From Nitrosomonas sp. JL21 (GTDB taxonomy: Bacteria > Pseudomonadota > Gammaproteobacteria > Burkholderiales > Nitrosomonadaceae): 64,000 nucleotides of DNA. Location of the stretch: assembly GCF_009833095.1 (NCBI RefSeq), contig NZ_QRCB01000015.1, positions 54,616 to 118,615 on the forward strand. Direction: 5' to 3'. Made by a program: the position numbers and the translations under genes. Below the pieces are notes generated by a model. It was not told the DNA's origin. It saw only the letters and a program-made list of their open reading frames with translations, and ran no database searches. Of this stretch, positions 1 to 10,117 are shown piece by piece; the stretch's first letter is position 1, and the number at the start of each line of letters is the position of its first letter.

Positions 1-2108
1 ATGGCTTCGCCCAAATGCAACAGCGTATCCATGTCGTCGCCGAACACCTTGACTGCGACATCGGCACGTACTCCCGATAGCAATTCGTTGAAACGCATCT
101 GGATCGGCTGCGTGAATTCGTAATTATTGCCCGGCACCTCATGCACAACTTTTTCCATCGCGGCAATCAACTGCGCCTTGGTGCGATGCTCACCCGTCCA
201 TTCTTCTTGCGGCTTCAGGATGATGAATGTATCCGCAACACTGGGCGGCATGGGGTCGGTCGCTATCTCGGCCGTACCGATTTTGGAAAAAATTCGCTCG
301 ACTTCCGGAAAAGTCTTGATGGTCTGTTCCAGTTCGTTCTGCATTTCAATGGCGGTGGTCAAGCTGGTGCCTGGAATACGGATGGCATGCAGCGCGATAT
401 CGCCTTCATTCAAGCTGGGAACGAATTCGCTGCCCACGCGCGTAGTCAGCAAACCGGACAGAATCACGATGACGATCGCAATCGTGACCGTCAGTTCACG
501 ATTCTTCATCGTTGCAGCCAATAACGGGACATAGGCTTTATTAGCCCATGTCATGACCCGGCTTTCTCTTTCCTGCACTTTGCCGGATAAAAACAATGCA
601 ATGGCAGCGGGAACAAACGTAATCGAAAGAATCATCGCCCCGACCAGGGCTGTAACCACGGTCAGCGCCATCGGGTGAAACATTTTTCCTTCCACGCCCG
701 TCAACGCAAAGATCGGCAAATAGACGATGATGATGATCAACTCGCCGTAGATCAGCACCCGGCGCGCTTCGCGGGAAGCATCGAACACCAGTTCAAGCCG
801 TTCCGAAAGCGTCAGCTCCCGCCCCAGCCGCATCTGCTCATGCGCCAGCCTGCGGATGCTGTTCTCGACGATCACGATAGCGCCATCGACGATAATGCCG
901 AAATCAATCGCGCCCAAACTCATCAAATTGGCGCTGACATGATTGGCCACCATGCCGGTGAACGTGAACAGCATGGACAACGGAATCACAAAAGCCGCAA
1001 TCAGCGCCGCGCGCATATTGCCGAGAAACACCAATAGCACCACAATCACCAGGGCTGCGCCTTCGAGCAGATTCTTCGCCACCGTATGGATGGTTTTATC
1101 GACCAGCGTGGTGCGATCATATACCGGCGTGGTCACGATGCCGTCGGGCAAATTGCGGCTGATCTCCTCCAATTTTCTCGCAGCAGCCTGGGCCACGATA
1201 CGGCTATTTTCTCCGATCAGCATATGTACCGTGCCCATCACGACTTCCTTGCCATTCTGCGTTGCCGCTCCGTTGCGCAATTCCTTGCCGATCAGGATAT
1301 CCGCCACATCCTTGACGCGAATCGGAGTGCCTTGCCGAGAACCCAGGATGATATTGCCGATTTCATCCAGATTCGCGATCTGTCCGGGAACGCGAACCAG
1401 ATATTGTTCTCCGCTTCTTTCAATATAGCCGGCGCCGACATTCAAATTGTTGCGTTCCAGCGCCGTCATCAGATCCACCAGCGACAAGCCGAAGGAAATC
1501 ATTTTTTCCGGGTAGGGCACGACATGAAATTGCTTGACATAGCCGCCAACGGTATTAATCTCGGTCACACCTTTCACCATGCGCAGTTGCGGCCGGATCA
1601 CCCAATCCTGAATTTCACGCAAGTCTGTAGTCGTATAGGTGGTGCCATCCGGCTTTCGTGCATCATCCTTGGCTTCGATCGTCCACATGAAAATTTCGCC
1701 CAGACCTGTCGAAATGGGCCCCATCGTGGGCTCGATGCCGATCGGCAAGCGGCCTTTCGCCTCCTGGATGCGCTGGCTGACCTGCTGGCGCGCAAAGTAA
1801 ATATCCGTTCCGTCATCGAAAATTACGGTGACTTGCGACAATCCATAGCGGGAAATGGAACGGGTATAGTGCAGATGCGGCAGCCCCGCCATGATCGTCT
1901 CAATCGGAAACGTAATGCGTTGCTCCGCTTCGATCGGCGAGTAACCCGGCGCATTGGTGTTGATTTGCACTTGCACGTTGGTGATATCAGGCACGGCATC
2001 GATCGGCAGCTTCTGGTAGCTATACACGCCGATGATGGCCACCATCAGAACCGCCATCAGTACAATGGCGCGCTGATAAATAGAAATGTGGAGGATGCGT
2101 TCGAACAT
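1..2108 (-). CDS. czcA: CzcA-type heavy-metal RND efflux permease (partial, C-terminus beyond window)
   Basis: This is the inner-membrane proton/cation antiporter of a tripartite heavy-metal exporter; about 702 residues are visible and the C-terminal third lies off the left edge. The start MFERILHISI and the first periplasmic loop (KLPIDAVPDITNVQVQ) are typical of HME-RND proteins. The TM4 signature DFGIIVDGA at residues 402-410, followed by E415 and N416, is the form seen in Co/Zn/Cd exporters rather than in Cu/Ag (CusA) pumps. It lies last in the order small protein-czcC-czcB-czcA, 27 bases after czcB. Metal specificity is inferred from the motif only. Confidence 0.93.
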   Translation of the reverse strand, partial: MFERILHISIYQRAIVLMAVLMVAIIGVYSYQKLPIDAVPDITNVQVQINTNAPGYSPIEAEQRITFPIETIMAGLPHLHYTRSISRYGLSQVTVIFDDGTDIYFARQQVSQRIQEAKGRLPIGIEPTMGPISTGLGEIFMWTIEAKDDARKPDGTTYTTTDLREIQDWVIRPQLRMVKGVTEINTVGGYVKQFHVVPYPEKMISFGLSLVDLMTALERNNLNVGAGYIERSGEQYLVRVPGQIANLDEIGNIILGSRQGTPIRVKDVADILIGKELRNGAATQNGKEVVMGTVHMLIGENSRIVAQAAARKLEEISRNLPDGIVTTPVYDRTTLVDKTIHTVAKNLLEGAALVIVVLLVFLGNMRAALIAAFVIPLSMLFTFTGMVANHVSANLMSLGAIDFGIIVDGAIVIVENSIRRLAHEQMRLGRELTLSERLELVFDASREARRVLIYGELIIIIVYLPIFALTGVEGKMFHPMALTVVTALVGAMILSITFVPAAIALFLSGKVQERESRVMTWANKAYVPLLAATMKNRELTVTIAIVIVILSGLLTTRVGSEFVPSLNEGDIALHAIRIPGTSLTTAIEMQNELEQTIKTFPEVERIFSKIGTAEIATDPMPPSVADTFIILKPQEEWTGEHRTKAQLIAAMEKVVHEVPGNNYEFTQPIQMRFNELLSGVRADVAVKVFGDDMDTLLHLGEA

Positions 2109-2135
2109 GATGATCGGTCTCGATGAGTCGTGGAA

Positions 2136-3668
2136 TTAATGGTCGTGGCTTGCGCCCGCTTTGCCGAGCTCCGCTTTAAGCGCAAAACTATTGCCGCCGG
2201 CGTATTGCTCACCCTGGGAAAACCCCTTCAGCACTTCAACCATTTCGCCATCGCTGCGCCCTAACTCCACCGGGCGGACTTCAAAATACTGATCGTACCG
2301 ACCGAACACCACTGCCCAGTCCCGCAGCGTTTGAATCGCGCTCACGGCAACCGCCACAGGAACCTGGATTTCTTCCGCCACCAGTTCAGCATTGACAAAC
2401 ATGCCAGGACGCCAGTGACCTTCTTTGTTATCGAGCTCGACCCGGGCGGTCGCCGTGCGTGTCTGACCGCCGATCAACGTGGAAATATAGGTCACGGTGC
2501 CCTGGCTTTCGATATCAGAAGCCGTTGCTTTGATCGCTACCTTCTGGCCCTCGTGAATGATGTTCAGATCCTTCGGATACACCGTAACTGCCGTCCATAC
2601 CGTAGACACATCGGCGATGGTATAAATCTCTCGATCCTCCTTCAGTGCTTCGCCCAATGCAATCGCTTTGGCAATGATGATTCCTGAGATCGGCGCGCGT
2701 ATCTCATAGTGTGCGAAATCGGTCTTGAGATAGTTAGACTCGGGTTGCACGCCCAGCGCACGTAATTTGGTGGCAGCCAATTCCAGAGCAATCTCGGCTT
2801 CGTTCCACAATTCCTGCGCCAGTAGAAAATCCTGTTTGGCGCTGATTTTTTCTTCCCATAATTGCTTTTCCCGTTCATACGTCGTTCTCGTCAATGCGAG
2901 GCGTTTTTTCGCAACGAAATATTGGCTGCGCAAGTCCGCCAGCATCGGGCTCTCAATCACTGCCAGCACCTCACCTTTCTTGACATGCTGACCATGATGT
3001 CCTTTGACATTGGTCACCAGACCGGCAACCCGAGGCACCACCCGCACGATGTTATGCTCATTGAAGATCACTTCTCCCGGCAATTTCAGTTTCGGCCTGA
3101 TGATCGCCGGTCCCGCCGTCAGAAGTTCGATACCCATGCTTTTGAGCATGTCATCCGCGATCTCCACCCGGCCTTCGACCTGGCTATAGCTCCAGCGCAA
3201 GACCTTGCCCGCATGTTCAGCAGTGATGGCGATATCAAAGGAATGTGGTTCTTCCACAACATGATCCCCGAGCAGATAGTCTGCTTCCGGCACGAATTTG
3301 AATAGTTGCGCTGACGCGCCCAGGCGGGCTAACGTAATGGTCACCTTGCCTGCTGTCGGCGGCAATAACTTCCCCTTTTCATACAAAAAAATGCGGAACT
3401 GCGGTGGCACGCCTTTGTCAAAAATCGTCAGCTCCAGGCTGAAATCCTGATCAGTGAATAATCTACCGCCCCTTGGCCCAATATCGGCGTGGTTATCAGC
3501 CAATTTTTCATGGGCCGGGCCGTTCTCTGCATGTTCTTTCACCGCAGTAGGCTCATCTGATATCAAAATCAATCCACCCAACACGATCCCTATGCCGATC
3601 ACGATCAGGATGGGCATCCTTTGCGTTTTATTCATAATTCGATCCTTAGCCTTTATCTCGCCACTCAT
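2136..3668 (-). CDS. czcB: CzcB-type RND efflux periplasmic adaptor (membrane fusion protein)
   Basis: This is the membrane-fusion subunit that links CzcA to the outer-membrane factor CzcC. It has an N-terminal membrane anchor (PILIVIGIGIVLGGLILI), barrel-sandwich and lipoyl-like segments (GHHGQHVKKGEVLAVIESP), a coiled-coil hairpin and a beta-barrel/MP domain. The C-terminus is His-containing (GASHDH). The listed ATG overlaps the czcC stop as ATGA, implying translational coupling. An in-frame ATG at 3635 (MNKTQRMPIL) is preceded by AAGGA at good spacing and may be the true start, giving 499 residues. It is about 510 residues as listed, normal to slightly long for the family. Confidence 0.92.
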   Translation of the reverse strand: MSGEIKAKDRIMNKTQRMPILIVIGIGIVLGGLILISDEPTAVKEHAENGPAHEKLADNHADIGPRGGRLFTDQDFSLELTIFDKGVPPQFRIFLYEKGKLLPPTAGKVTITLARLGASAQLFKFVPEADYLLGDHVVEEPHSFDIAITAEHAGKVLRWSYSQVEGRVEIADDMLKSMGIELLTAGPAIIRPKLKLPGEVIFNEHNIVRVVPRVAGLVTNVKGHHGQHVKKGEVLAVIESPMLADLRSQYFVAKKRLALTRTTYEREKQLWEEKISAKQDFLLAQELWNEAEIALELAATKLRALGVQPESNYLKTDFAHYEIRAPISGIIIAKAIALGEALKEDREIYTIADVSTVWTAVTVYPKDLNIIHEGQKVAIKATASDIESQGTVTYISTLIGGQTRTATARVELDNKEGHWRPGMFVNAELVAEEIQVPVAVAVSAIQTLRDWAVVFGRYDQYFEVRPVELGRSDGEMVEVLKGFSQGEQYAGGNSFALKAELGKAGASHDH

Positions 3669-5089
3669 GGCTGATGAATGTTGACGTCATGATGGGGTTC
3701 GCTGCTATCGATCGGCTCTGCGATCAGGCGTTCGATATCATTGATCAAACGCTGATAGTTAGCCAAAGCGCGCACATGCAGAAGTTGATTCTGAAACAGA
3801 ATACGTTGCGCATCCAGCAGCTCGAGCAAGCCAAATTTACCCAACTCATAGCCTCTGCGGGTCACATTGAAAGCGCTCTTGGCGCCGGGCAGCACTTCGT
3901 CACGCAGGATATTGATTTCATTCCATACGGCCGACATCGTTTCATAGGACTGCGCAAGCTCCGTTTTTAGCCGCAACTCGGCAGCCATCCGTTCATCGAC
4001 CGCTTTGTCCACGCGCTGATGGGCATCGGTCAGATTACCCTGGTTTCGATCGAATAGCGGCAATGGTATTTGCAGACCGGCCACGATGGTCGTCCCACCA
4101 AGTTGCGCGTGATGTACAGCGCCTGCGTTAACCGTCAGATTGGGTATGCGCCGTGTCTGCTCCACCTCCAGCAATGCTTTTCGTTGTTCGATATTTTTTA
4201 TCGCGCGAAGCGCAATCGGATTATTCAGAACCCGTTCTTCCAGGGTTTGGAAATGAGGCGGGGCAATCGATGTCTCAAGATTCCCCAACGCTTTATTAAA
4301 CTGCGGTGAAGAGCTGTTCCACAATAATGCCAGCCGTTTGCGGGCGCCCATCAAATCGCGCTGCGCTTGCTCCAGTTCGATACGCGTCGTCGATAGCCCT
4401 ACTTTGACTCTCGTTTCCTCGATTGGCGCTACTTTTCCACCCTGCACGCGCTCCGTGACCGTATTGACTACGTTCTGCGCGACCTGTCTGGTTTCTTCAG
4501 CGAGGCGCAGCCGTTCCTGAGCAGCGAGAACTTCGGTGAAGACATTGGCAACCCGGAAAATGATGTCAATTCGTTTGATTTCATAGTCTTTGACAGCCAG
4601 CTCTTCACTCAGCAAAGCAGCATTCACGCGGGCAGCGCGTTTCCCACCGAGTTCTATCAATTGATAGATGCGGATGGTCGACAGCTGCTGCACCACTTCT
4701 TGAGCGACCGCGTGAGCTGAATTGACGTCGCCAGTCAATTTTTGGACATTCCCGGCATTCTCAACATTCAAATTCAATTCCGGGTTCTTGAGTAAGCCCG
4801 CTTGAACTGTTAACCCTTCCAATGCACGAATTTCTTTGGAAAAAGCAGCCAATTCCGGATTTCGCAATAAAGCAAGACTGACCGCATCCCGCAATGTCAG
4901 GTCACCCGTTTCATTCGCGGCTGTCTCAATTGAAGATTCTTTTATGCTGTGAGGCGAAACACTGAAAGAATCAGCGTTGGCAATAGATTGAAGGGGAAAG
5001 CTCACCCAAAAAACCAAACCCAGCAGCATAAGCTGCAACCTGAGCGCCACCCAATAGCAGAGCGCTATCCATAAGCCACCGAATGTCAT
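3665..5089 (-). CDS. czcC: CzcC-type outer-membrane efflux protein (TolC family)
   Basis: This is the outer-membrane channel of the cation exporter, with two OEP repeats rich in coiled coil (for example LGGKRAARVNAALLSEEL, then LRLAEETRQVAQNVV). A hydrophobic leader follows the start (LQLMLLGLVFWVSF), ending near SIANADS. I prefer the ATG at 5089 because GGAG lies six bases upstream; the longer reading starts with GTG at 5107. It ends by overlapping the czcB start (ATGA). It sits first among the three structural genes, as in many czcCBA operons. Confidence 0.9.
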   Translation of the reverse strand: MTFGGLWIALCYWVALRLQLMLLGLVFWVSFPLQSIANADSFSVSPHSIKESSIETAANETGDLTLRDAVSLALLRNPELAAFSKEIRALEGLTVQAGLLKNPELNLNVENAGNVQKLTGDVNSAHAVAQEVVQQLSTIRIYQLIELGGKRAARVNAALLSEELAVKDYEIKRIDIIFRVANVFTEVLAAQERLRLAEETRQVAQNVVNTVTERVQGGKVAPIEETRVKVGLSTTRIELEQAQRDLMGARKRLALLWNSSSPQFNKALGNLETSIAPPHFQTLEERVLNNPIALRAIKNIEQRKALLEVEQTRRIPNLTVNAGAVHHAQLGGTTIVAGLQIPLPLFDRNQGNLTDAHQRVDKAVDERMAAELRLKTELAQSYETMSAVWNEINILRDEVLPGAKSAFNVTRRGYELGKFGLLELLDAQRILFQNQLLHVRALANYQRLINDIERLIAEPIDSSEPHHDVNIHQP

Positions 5090-5216
5090 AAATTTCTCCA
5101 CAAACACACATACCTTTATCTACGCAAAGTGCAGTGGATCGTAAAAAATTGGAATACTCTGTTTTTTGCTCAGCTATGGATTACTACAATTCATCCACAA
5201 TCCACATCATTATTCT

Positions 5217-5597
5217 TTAGCCAATAGCAAAGAGAATGCTTCGAGGAGGACGCAAAAGCAGATCAGGAATGGTTTCAGGGAAAAAAGAAAACACAAATAC
5301 GGTCAAAACTTCCGCTGATTCCTGCGCAGAAATGAACGGGAGCGAATTGAAGAAAAAAGGTTGATATTGCCCCACGGAATGCAGGCATAAATGGGTCGCG
5401 GCATCGAGGTCAGCGCCATCCAAGGAAACATTGTTGCGATGGTATTCCAAATGAGCGGCGGGATCTGCCGGTAATACTTGGTGAATATGATCCAGTTCAT
5501 GAGCAAATACCTCACCTCGAAAGGACAAGCTCAATCCATTCGTCAGAATGCTTACGACAAGCATCAGAATAATTGAATAGGCAGAATATTTTCTCAT
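5217..5597 (-). CDS. Small exported His-containing protein upstream of czcCBA (CzcI-like position)
   Basis: I do not recognise the family. From the ATG at 5597 the product has about 126 residues, with a hydrophobic signal segment (YSIILMLVVSILTNGLSLS) followed by a histidine-bearing stretch (AHELDHIHQVLP, then HLEYH and HLCLH). A longer reading begins with TTG at 5666. It lies between maf and czcC on the same strand, the position often occupied by small periplasmic metal-sensing or accessory proteins such as CzcI. A role in metal binding is therefore plausible but is only inference. No strong ribosome site precedes either start. Confidence 0.6.
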   Translation of the reverse strand: MRKYSAYSIILMLVVSILTNGLSLSFRGEVFAHELDHIHQVLPADPAAHLEYHRNNVSLDGADLDAATHLCLHSVGQYQPFFFNSLPFISAQESAEVLTVFVFSFFPETIPDLLLRPPRSILFAIG

Positions 5598-5688
5598 TGA
5601 ACAGAAACAGAACATATAAACAGTGAAAGTCTCACTGACATGCAATAGTTTCACATTATTCTTCAATTTGCAATTGCCTGACTTCCAT

Positions 5689-6291
5689 TCAGATAACGGT
5701 CACACCCTCATTCGCCAGCATATCGATCAAAGCGATGAGAGGTAAGCCAATCAGAGCATTGGGATCATTTCCTGTCATTCGTTCGATAAGAGCAATTCCC
5801 AATCCTTCAGATTTCGCGCTGCCAGCACAATGATAAGGTTGTTCCTTCTCCAAATAACGCTCGATCTGTTGGTGAGTCAACGGTCTGAATTTCACGCGAT
5901 AAGGAACCAGGTGCGTCTGCAAACGGTCTGTAGCACTGTTGAGTAGACATATTGCGGTATAAAAAACGACTTCCTTATCCTGTATGAGCCGCAACTGCTC
6001 GGTTGCCTTCACATGATTCAACGGTTTGCCGAGGCGCTGATTGTCGAATACTGCGACCTGATCGGAACCGATGATTAAAGCCTGAGGATATGCTGCAGCC
6101 ACCATTCTGGCTTTGGTCGCAGCCAATCGCATAGCGGTTTCCTCGGATGTCTCATGATCCAGAGAAGCTTCATCGATGTCGGGGCTCATCGTTTCAAATG
6201 GAATTTGCAAACGTTGCAGTAATTCTTTCCGGTAAATGGAACTGGATCCCAAGACGAGCTTCTGGGTATTTTCATTCATGGGTGTATTCAA
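5689..6291 (-). CDS. maf: Maf/YceF-family nucleotide pyrophosphatase
   Basis: This is a house-cleaning NTP pyrophosphatase of the Maf superfamily. It has the N-terminal [15 protein letters not shown] phosphate-binding segment, the [12 protein letters not shown] helix and the SDQVAV motif typical of the YceF subgroup, which acts on modified GTP such as m7GTP. At 200 residues it is of normal size. It is divergent from yceD-rpmF-plsX, the same arrangement as yceF in Escherichia coli. The listed start is TTG, preceded closely by AAGGAAG; an ATG at 6279 is the alternative. Confidence 0.92.
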   Translation of the reverse strand: MNTPMNENTQKLVLGSSSIYRKELLQRLQIPFETMSPDIDEASLDHETSEETAMRLAATKARMVAAAYPQALIIGSDQVAVFDNQRLGKPLNHVKATEQLRLIQDKEVVFYTAICLLNSATDRLQTHLVPYRVKFRPLTHQQIERYLEKEQPYHCAGSAKSEGLGIALIERMTGNDPNALIGLPLIALIDMLANEGVTVI

Positions 6292-6309
6292 GACTTCCTT
6301 CTTTATTTT

Positions 6310-6336
6310 TTGACACTTACAGGTAAAAAATATAAC
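6310..6336 (+). promoter_or_regulatory. Sigma-70-type promoter for yceD-rpmF-plsX-fab
   Basis: TTGACA (6310-6315) and TATAAC (6331-6336) are separated by 15 bases. Both hexamers are close to consensus, though the spacing is short. The predicted start of transcription would fall about five bases before the yceD ATG at 6348. Confidence 0.55.
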
Positions 6337-6347
6337 ATGCGCGCCTT

Positions 6348-6857
6348 ATGTCTGTGCGATTTGTGATAGACTCCCTCGATTTTGTGCGTAATGCGGGCAT
6401 ACATCATGGTAGAATCCCGGTGCTCGAGCTTGCGCGTTTGCATGATCTGCTGTTTGATAGAGAAGGTGAAGTGACATATCAGATTACGGGGTATTTTGAT
6501 AAAAATAATAAACCGACTTTACATCTGGAAATTAAAGGCGAAATACATCTGTCTTGTCAACGCTGTCTTGATAAATTAATACACATCATTGATCTGCAAA
6601 ATGACTTACACTTGGCTCGAAATGAGGTAGAACTTGATCAGAATGATGAAGAAGACACTAGCGATGCGATCATGGCATGCAACGATCTGGATGTCACGGA
6701 TTTAATCGAAGAGGAAATTATTCTCGGTTTAGCAATTGCCTGTTGTCACCCTGAAGGTGAATGCACAATGCAGTACCACGATTCAACAAGCAGTTTAACG
6801 GATACATCACAATCAGCACACCCATTCGCACTATTGGCATCACTAAAAAAACATTAA
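6348..6857 (+). CDS. yceD: YceD/DUF177 family protein (23S rRNA accumulation protein)
   Basis: This is a DUF177 protein, co-encoded with rpmF in most bacteria and linked to ribosome or rRNA accumulation. The N-terminal VIDSLDFVRNAG is typical, as are the paired cysteine motifs CQRC in the middle and CCHPEGEC near residue 137, which suggest a metal site. Its length of 169 residues is normal. No Shine-Dalgarno sequence precedes the ATG, and the promoter -10 box ends only 11 bases upstream, so the mRNA may be nearly leaderless. rpmF follows after 18 bases. Confidence 0.9.
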   Translation: MSVRFVIDSLDFVRNAGIHHGRIPVLELARLHDLLFDREGEVTYQITGYFDKNNKPTLHLEIKGEIHLSCQRCLDKLIHIIDLQNDLHLARNEVELDQNDEEDTSDAIMACNDLDVTDLIEEEIILGLAIACCHPEGECTMQYHDSTSSLTDTSQSAHPFALLASLKKH

Positions 6858-6875
6858 GTTCAAGGAGTTAATCAT

Positions 6876-7055
6876 ATGGCAGTTCAACAAAATAAAAAAT
6901 CACCTTCTAAACGCGGCATGCATCGCGCCCATGATTTTCTGACTAACCCTCCTCTCGCTATTGAACCGAGCACTGGAGAAGTACACCTACGTCACCATAT
7001 TAGTCCCAACGGATATTATCGTGGCAAAAAAGTCATTAAAACCAAAAACGATTGA
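6876..7055 (+). CDS. rpmF: 50S ribosomal protein L32
   Basis: This 59-residue product begins [20 protein letters not shown] and continues with [18 protein letters not shown], the usual L32 sequence in proteobacteria, ending KVIKTKND. A strong ribosome site (AAGGAG) lies eight bases before the ATG. This product carries no zinc-ribbon cysteines, as in the Cys-less L32 forms. The order yceD-rpmF-plsX is the conserved one. Confidence 0.96.
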   Translation: MAVQQNKKSPSKRGMHRAHDFLTNPPLAIEPSTGEVHLRHHISPNGYYRGKKVIKTKND

Positions 7056-7121
7056 CAATTCTTCCTATTGCTACAATCCGCACGCATTGTATAGCTTCTT
7101 TCTGTCACAAGAGCACCAAAA

Positions 7122-8162
7122 TTGGACATTACCGTAGCAATAGATTGCATGGGCGGCGACCATGGTCCTCATGTCACTGTCCCATCCGCGCTGGAATACC
7201 TCCGACAAGACCCTGAAGCCAATCTCATCCTGGTCGGTATTCCCGATGCCATCGAAGCAGAATTACGCGCAGCGAATTCACAATTAGGCCCCAGAATTCG
7301 CTTGCATCCGGCCAGCGAGGTGGTCGGCATGGATGAATCCCCAGCCATGGCGCTACGGTGGAAAAAAAACTCATCCATGCGGATCTCGGTCAATCTGGTC
7401 AAGACCGGCGAAGCTCAAGCCTGCATCAGCGCAGGCAATACCGGCGCATTGCTGGCGACTTCCCGATTCGTATTGAAAACCATCCCTGGTGTCGATCGCC
7501 CTGCGCTTGCAGTGATATTACCAACACTCACCGGCCACACGTATGTGCTGGATCTGGGCGCCAATGTGGATTGCACGGCCGAGCATCTATTTCAGTTCGG
7601 GATCATGGGAGCATCCCTGGTATCGTCCGTAGAAAACAAGCCCTCTCCAAGCGTCGGATTGCTGAATATCGGTGAAGAAGAAATCAAAGGAAATGACATC
7701 GTCAAACAGGCAGCCGAATTGTTACGAAATAGCGGGCTTAATTTCTATGGCAATGTGGAAGGCAACGATATTTACCGAGGAACAACCGATGTCGTTGTCT
7801 GCGATGGTTTCGTAGGTAACATCACGCTCAAGACTTCAGAAGGCTTGGCACAAATGTTGGCCACTTATTTGCGCGAAGAGTTCAAACGTAATTTACTGAC
7901 AAAATTGGCCGGCGTCATCGCAATGCCGGTCATTAATTCATTCAAGCACCGCGTTGATCATCGACGCTATAATGGAGCTAGTTTCCTAGGCTTGCGGGGA
8001 ATCGTCATCAAGAGTCATGGTTCTGCCGACGCCTATGCATTTGGATTTGCCATCAAGCGCGCCGCTGATGAAGTGCGTGGCGGCATGTTGCGACGAATCA
8101 GTGAACGAGTAGCCGAATTTTCCCATCCTTCTCAAACTTCTCCACAGTCAATGGCAAAATAA
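7122..8162 (+). CDS. plsX: Phosphate acyltransferase PlsX
   Basis: PlsX converts acyl-ACP and phosphate to acyl-phosphate for phospholipid synthesis and binds peripherally at the membrane. The N-terminal [15 protein letters not shown] is diagnostic, and 346 residues is normal. The start is TTG: an in-frame stop at 7092-7094 rules out longer forms, and the first ATG would remove the conserved AIDC segment. The stop TAA overlaps the fabH ATG by one base, showing tight coupling with fatty-acid initiation. Confidence 0.95.
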   Translation: MDITVAIDCMGGDHGPHVTVPSALEYLRQDPEANLILVGIPDAIEAELRAANSQLGPRIRLHPASEVVGMDESPAMALRWKKNSSMRISVNLVKTGEAQACISAGNTGALLATSRFVLKTIPGVDRPALAVILPTLTGHTYVLDLGANVDCTAEHLFQFGIMGASLVSSVENKPSPSVGLLNIGEEEIKGNDIVKQAAELLRNSGLNFYGNVEGNDIYRGTTDVVVCDGFVGNITLKTSEGLAQMLATYLREEFKRNLLTKLAGVIAMPVINSFKHRVDHRRYNGASFLGLRGIVIKSHGSADAYAFGFAIKRAADEVRGGMLRRISERVAEFSHPSQTSPQSMAK

Positions 8163-9118
8163 TGTATTCAAGAATCATCGGAACAGGCAGTTATCTACCT
8201 GAAAAAATACTCACGAACCATGATCTTGAAAACATGGTCGACACCAGCGATGAATGGATTCGCACGCGCACCGGTATCGTCGAGCGGCATATTGCCCGTG
8301 ACGATCAGACGGCCAGCGATCTGGCATTGCATGCCAGCAAAAATGCCATGGAAGCCGCCGGAGTCACCAGTAAGGACATCGATCTGATTATTGTGGCCAC
8401 GACCACGCCCGACATGGTTTTTCCCAGCACGGCGTGCATTCTGCAAGATAAGCTCGGCATAGAAAATTGTCCCGCATTCGATGTTCAGGCTGTTTGCAGC
8501 GGTTTTGTGTATGCATTGGCAACAGCCGACATGTTTGTCAGTTCGGGTAAATGCCGCAATGCATTAGTCGTAGGAAGTGAAATTTATTCCAAGATCATCG
8601 ATTGGAGTGACCGCAGCACCTGTGTGCTGTTCGGCGATGGCGCCGGTGCAGTAGTGCTTTCACAAAGCGAGCAGCCTGGCATTTTGTCGTCACACCTTCA
8701 CGCCAGCGGAAATTACAGCAAAGTGCTATCCGTTCCCGGCAGCATCAGCGGAGGTAAAGTCCAAGGTAATCCATATATCAATATGGAAGGTAATACTGTC
8801 TTCAAATTTGCAGTTAAAGTCCTGGAAGAAGTGGTCGAGGAAGCCATCGCTAAAAATAATATCCAAGCCAGTGACATTGATTGGCTAATTCCTCATCAAG
8901 CCAATATTCGCATCATTCGATCCACCGCCAAGAAACTGGGCATCCCGATGGACAAGGTCGTGGTAGCGGTCGATAAGCACGGCAACACGTCCGCAGCTTC
9001 GATTCCGTTGGCGCTGGATCTTGCGGTACGCGATGGACGCATTCATCCGGGTCAATTGGTTCTACTCGAGGGCGTCGGGGGCGGTTTTACATGGGGAGCA
9101 GTGCTGCTGCGCTGGTAA
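8162..9118 (+). CDS. fabH: Beta-ketoacyl-ACP synthase III (KAS III)
   Basis: FabH condenses acetyl-CoA with malonyl-ACP to start type II fatty-acid synthesis. The catalytic triad is visible: C112 in AVCSGF, H245 in PHQAN and N275 in HGNTSAAS. Its 318 residues match the family. It overlaps plsX by one base (TAATG) and is followed by fabD three bases after its stop, so plsX, fabH and fabD are probably translated as a unit. Confidence 0.97.
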   Translation: MYSRIIGTGSYLPEKILTNHDLENMVDTSDEWIRTRTGIVERHIARDDQTASDLALHASKNAMEAAGVTSKDIDLIIVATTTPDMVFPSTACILQDKLGIENCPAFDVQAVCSGFVYALATADMFVSSGKCRNALVVGSEIYSKIIDWSDRSTCVLFGDGAGAVVLSQSEQPGILSSHLHASGNYSKVLSVPGSISGGKVQGNPYINMEGNTVFKFAVKVLEEVVEEAIAKNNIQASDIDWLIPHQANIRIIRSTAKKLGIPMDKVVVAVDKHGNTSAASIPLALDLAVRDGRIHPGQLVLLEGVGGGFTWGAVLLRW

Positions 9119-9121
9119 ACA

Positions 9122-10069
9122 ATGAACATTGCATGCGTATTTCCCGGGCAGGGATCTCAATCAATTGGAATGATGAATGGATATTCGGACTTTCCCATCA
9201 TTCAACAGACTTTTCAGGAAGCAGCGGATGTCCTCGAGCAGGATTTCTGGTCTCTGGTCAGTTCCGGCGCTGCCGAGGATATCAATTCGACAGTAAACAC
9301 GCAGCCGTTGATGCTGATTGCAGGCGTCGCGGTTTATCGAGCCTGGATCAGTTCGGGAGGAAAAAAACCAGCATTATTGGCTGGACACAGCCTCGGAGAA
9401 TATACCGCTCTCGTCGCATCGGAAGCACTGAGTTTTGCCGATGCGTTGAAATTGGTACGTTTCCGAGCGCAGGCCATGCAGCAGGCAGTCCCTGACGGCG
9501 TGGGCGGAATGGCTGCAATATTGGGCCTGGAGGATAGTGTCGTGGAAGAGATATGCCATGAAGTGACAAGCTCAAGCAGCGGCGAATCTCTCGAAGCGGC
9601 CAATTTCAATTCTCCTGGGCAGATCGTCATTGCCGGACACAAAAACGCGATTCTACTCGGCATTGAATTGGCCAAGTCGAAAGGCGCAAAGCGCGCGCTC
9701 TTGTTACCGATGAGCATTCCTTCGCATTGTTCGCTCATGCAACCGGCAGCCGATCGTATGCGGCAACAATTGGAATCGATCTCATTGCAATCACCGCGTG
9801 TACCCATTCTGCACAATGTCGATGCGAAATCACATGCTGACGACACTGCAGCGCTTAAAGAAATCCTAATTCAGCAGCTTGTCAGCCCGGTGCGCTGGGT
9901 AGCAACTATCCAGGCATTCGCCGCTTCTGGCATCACCCATGTGATTGAATGCGGCCCCGGAAAGGTATTAATGGGACTGAACAAACGCATCGAACCGCAG
10001 CTGCATCATTCATCTTTAGCGGATAGTGAAGCGATTAAACAAACCATTGGCAATTTATCTGCACAATAA
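9122..10069 (+). CDS. fabD: Malonyl-CoA:ACP transacylase
   Basis: FabD transfers malonyl groups from CoA to ACP. The N-terminal CVFPGQGSQ and the nucleophile elbow GHSLGEY with S90 are plain to see, and the closing segment (ECGPGKVLMGLNKRI) is typical. It has 315 residues. It sits between fabH and fabG in the conserved order. Confidence 0.97.
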   Translation: MNIACVFPGQGSQSIGMMNGYSDFPIIQQTFQEAADVLEQDFWSLVSSGAAEDINSTVNTQPLMLIAGVAVYRAWISSGGKKPALLAGHSLGEYTALVASEALSFADALKLVRFRAQAMQQAVPDGVGGMAAILGLEDSVVEEICHEVTSSSSGESLEAANFNSPGQIVIAGHKNAILLGIELAKSKGAKRALLLPMSIPSHCSLMQPAADRMRQQLESISLQSPRVPILHNVDAKSHADDTAALKEILIQQLVSPVRWVATIQAFAASGITHVIECGPGKVLMGLNKRIEPQLHHSSLADSEAIKQTIGNLSAQ

Positions 10070-10117
10070 CGACACGTTTTTTTACTATGCATCTGCATGG
10101 CTTATTCATGGAATAGC

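Noticed and set aside
1086..2126. Long plus-strand open frame (346 codons) opposite czcA
   Set aside because: It lies fully antisense to czcA, whose protein motifs are unmistakable; the antisense translation shows no recognisable domain and no ribosome site.
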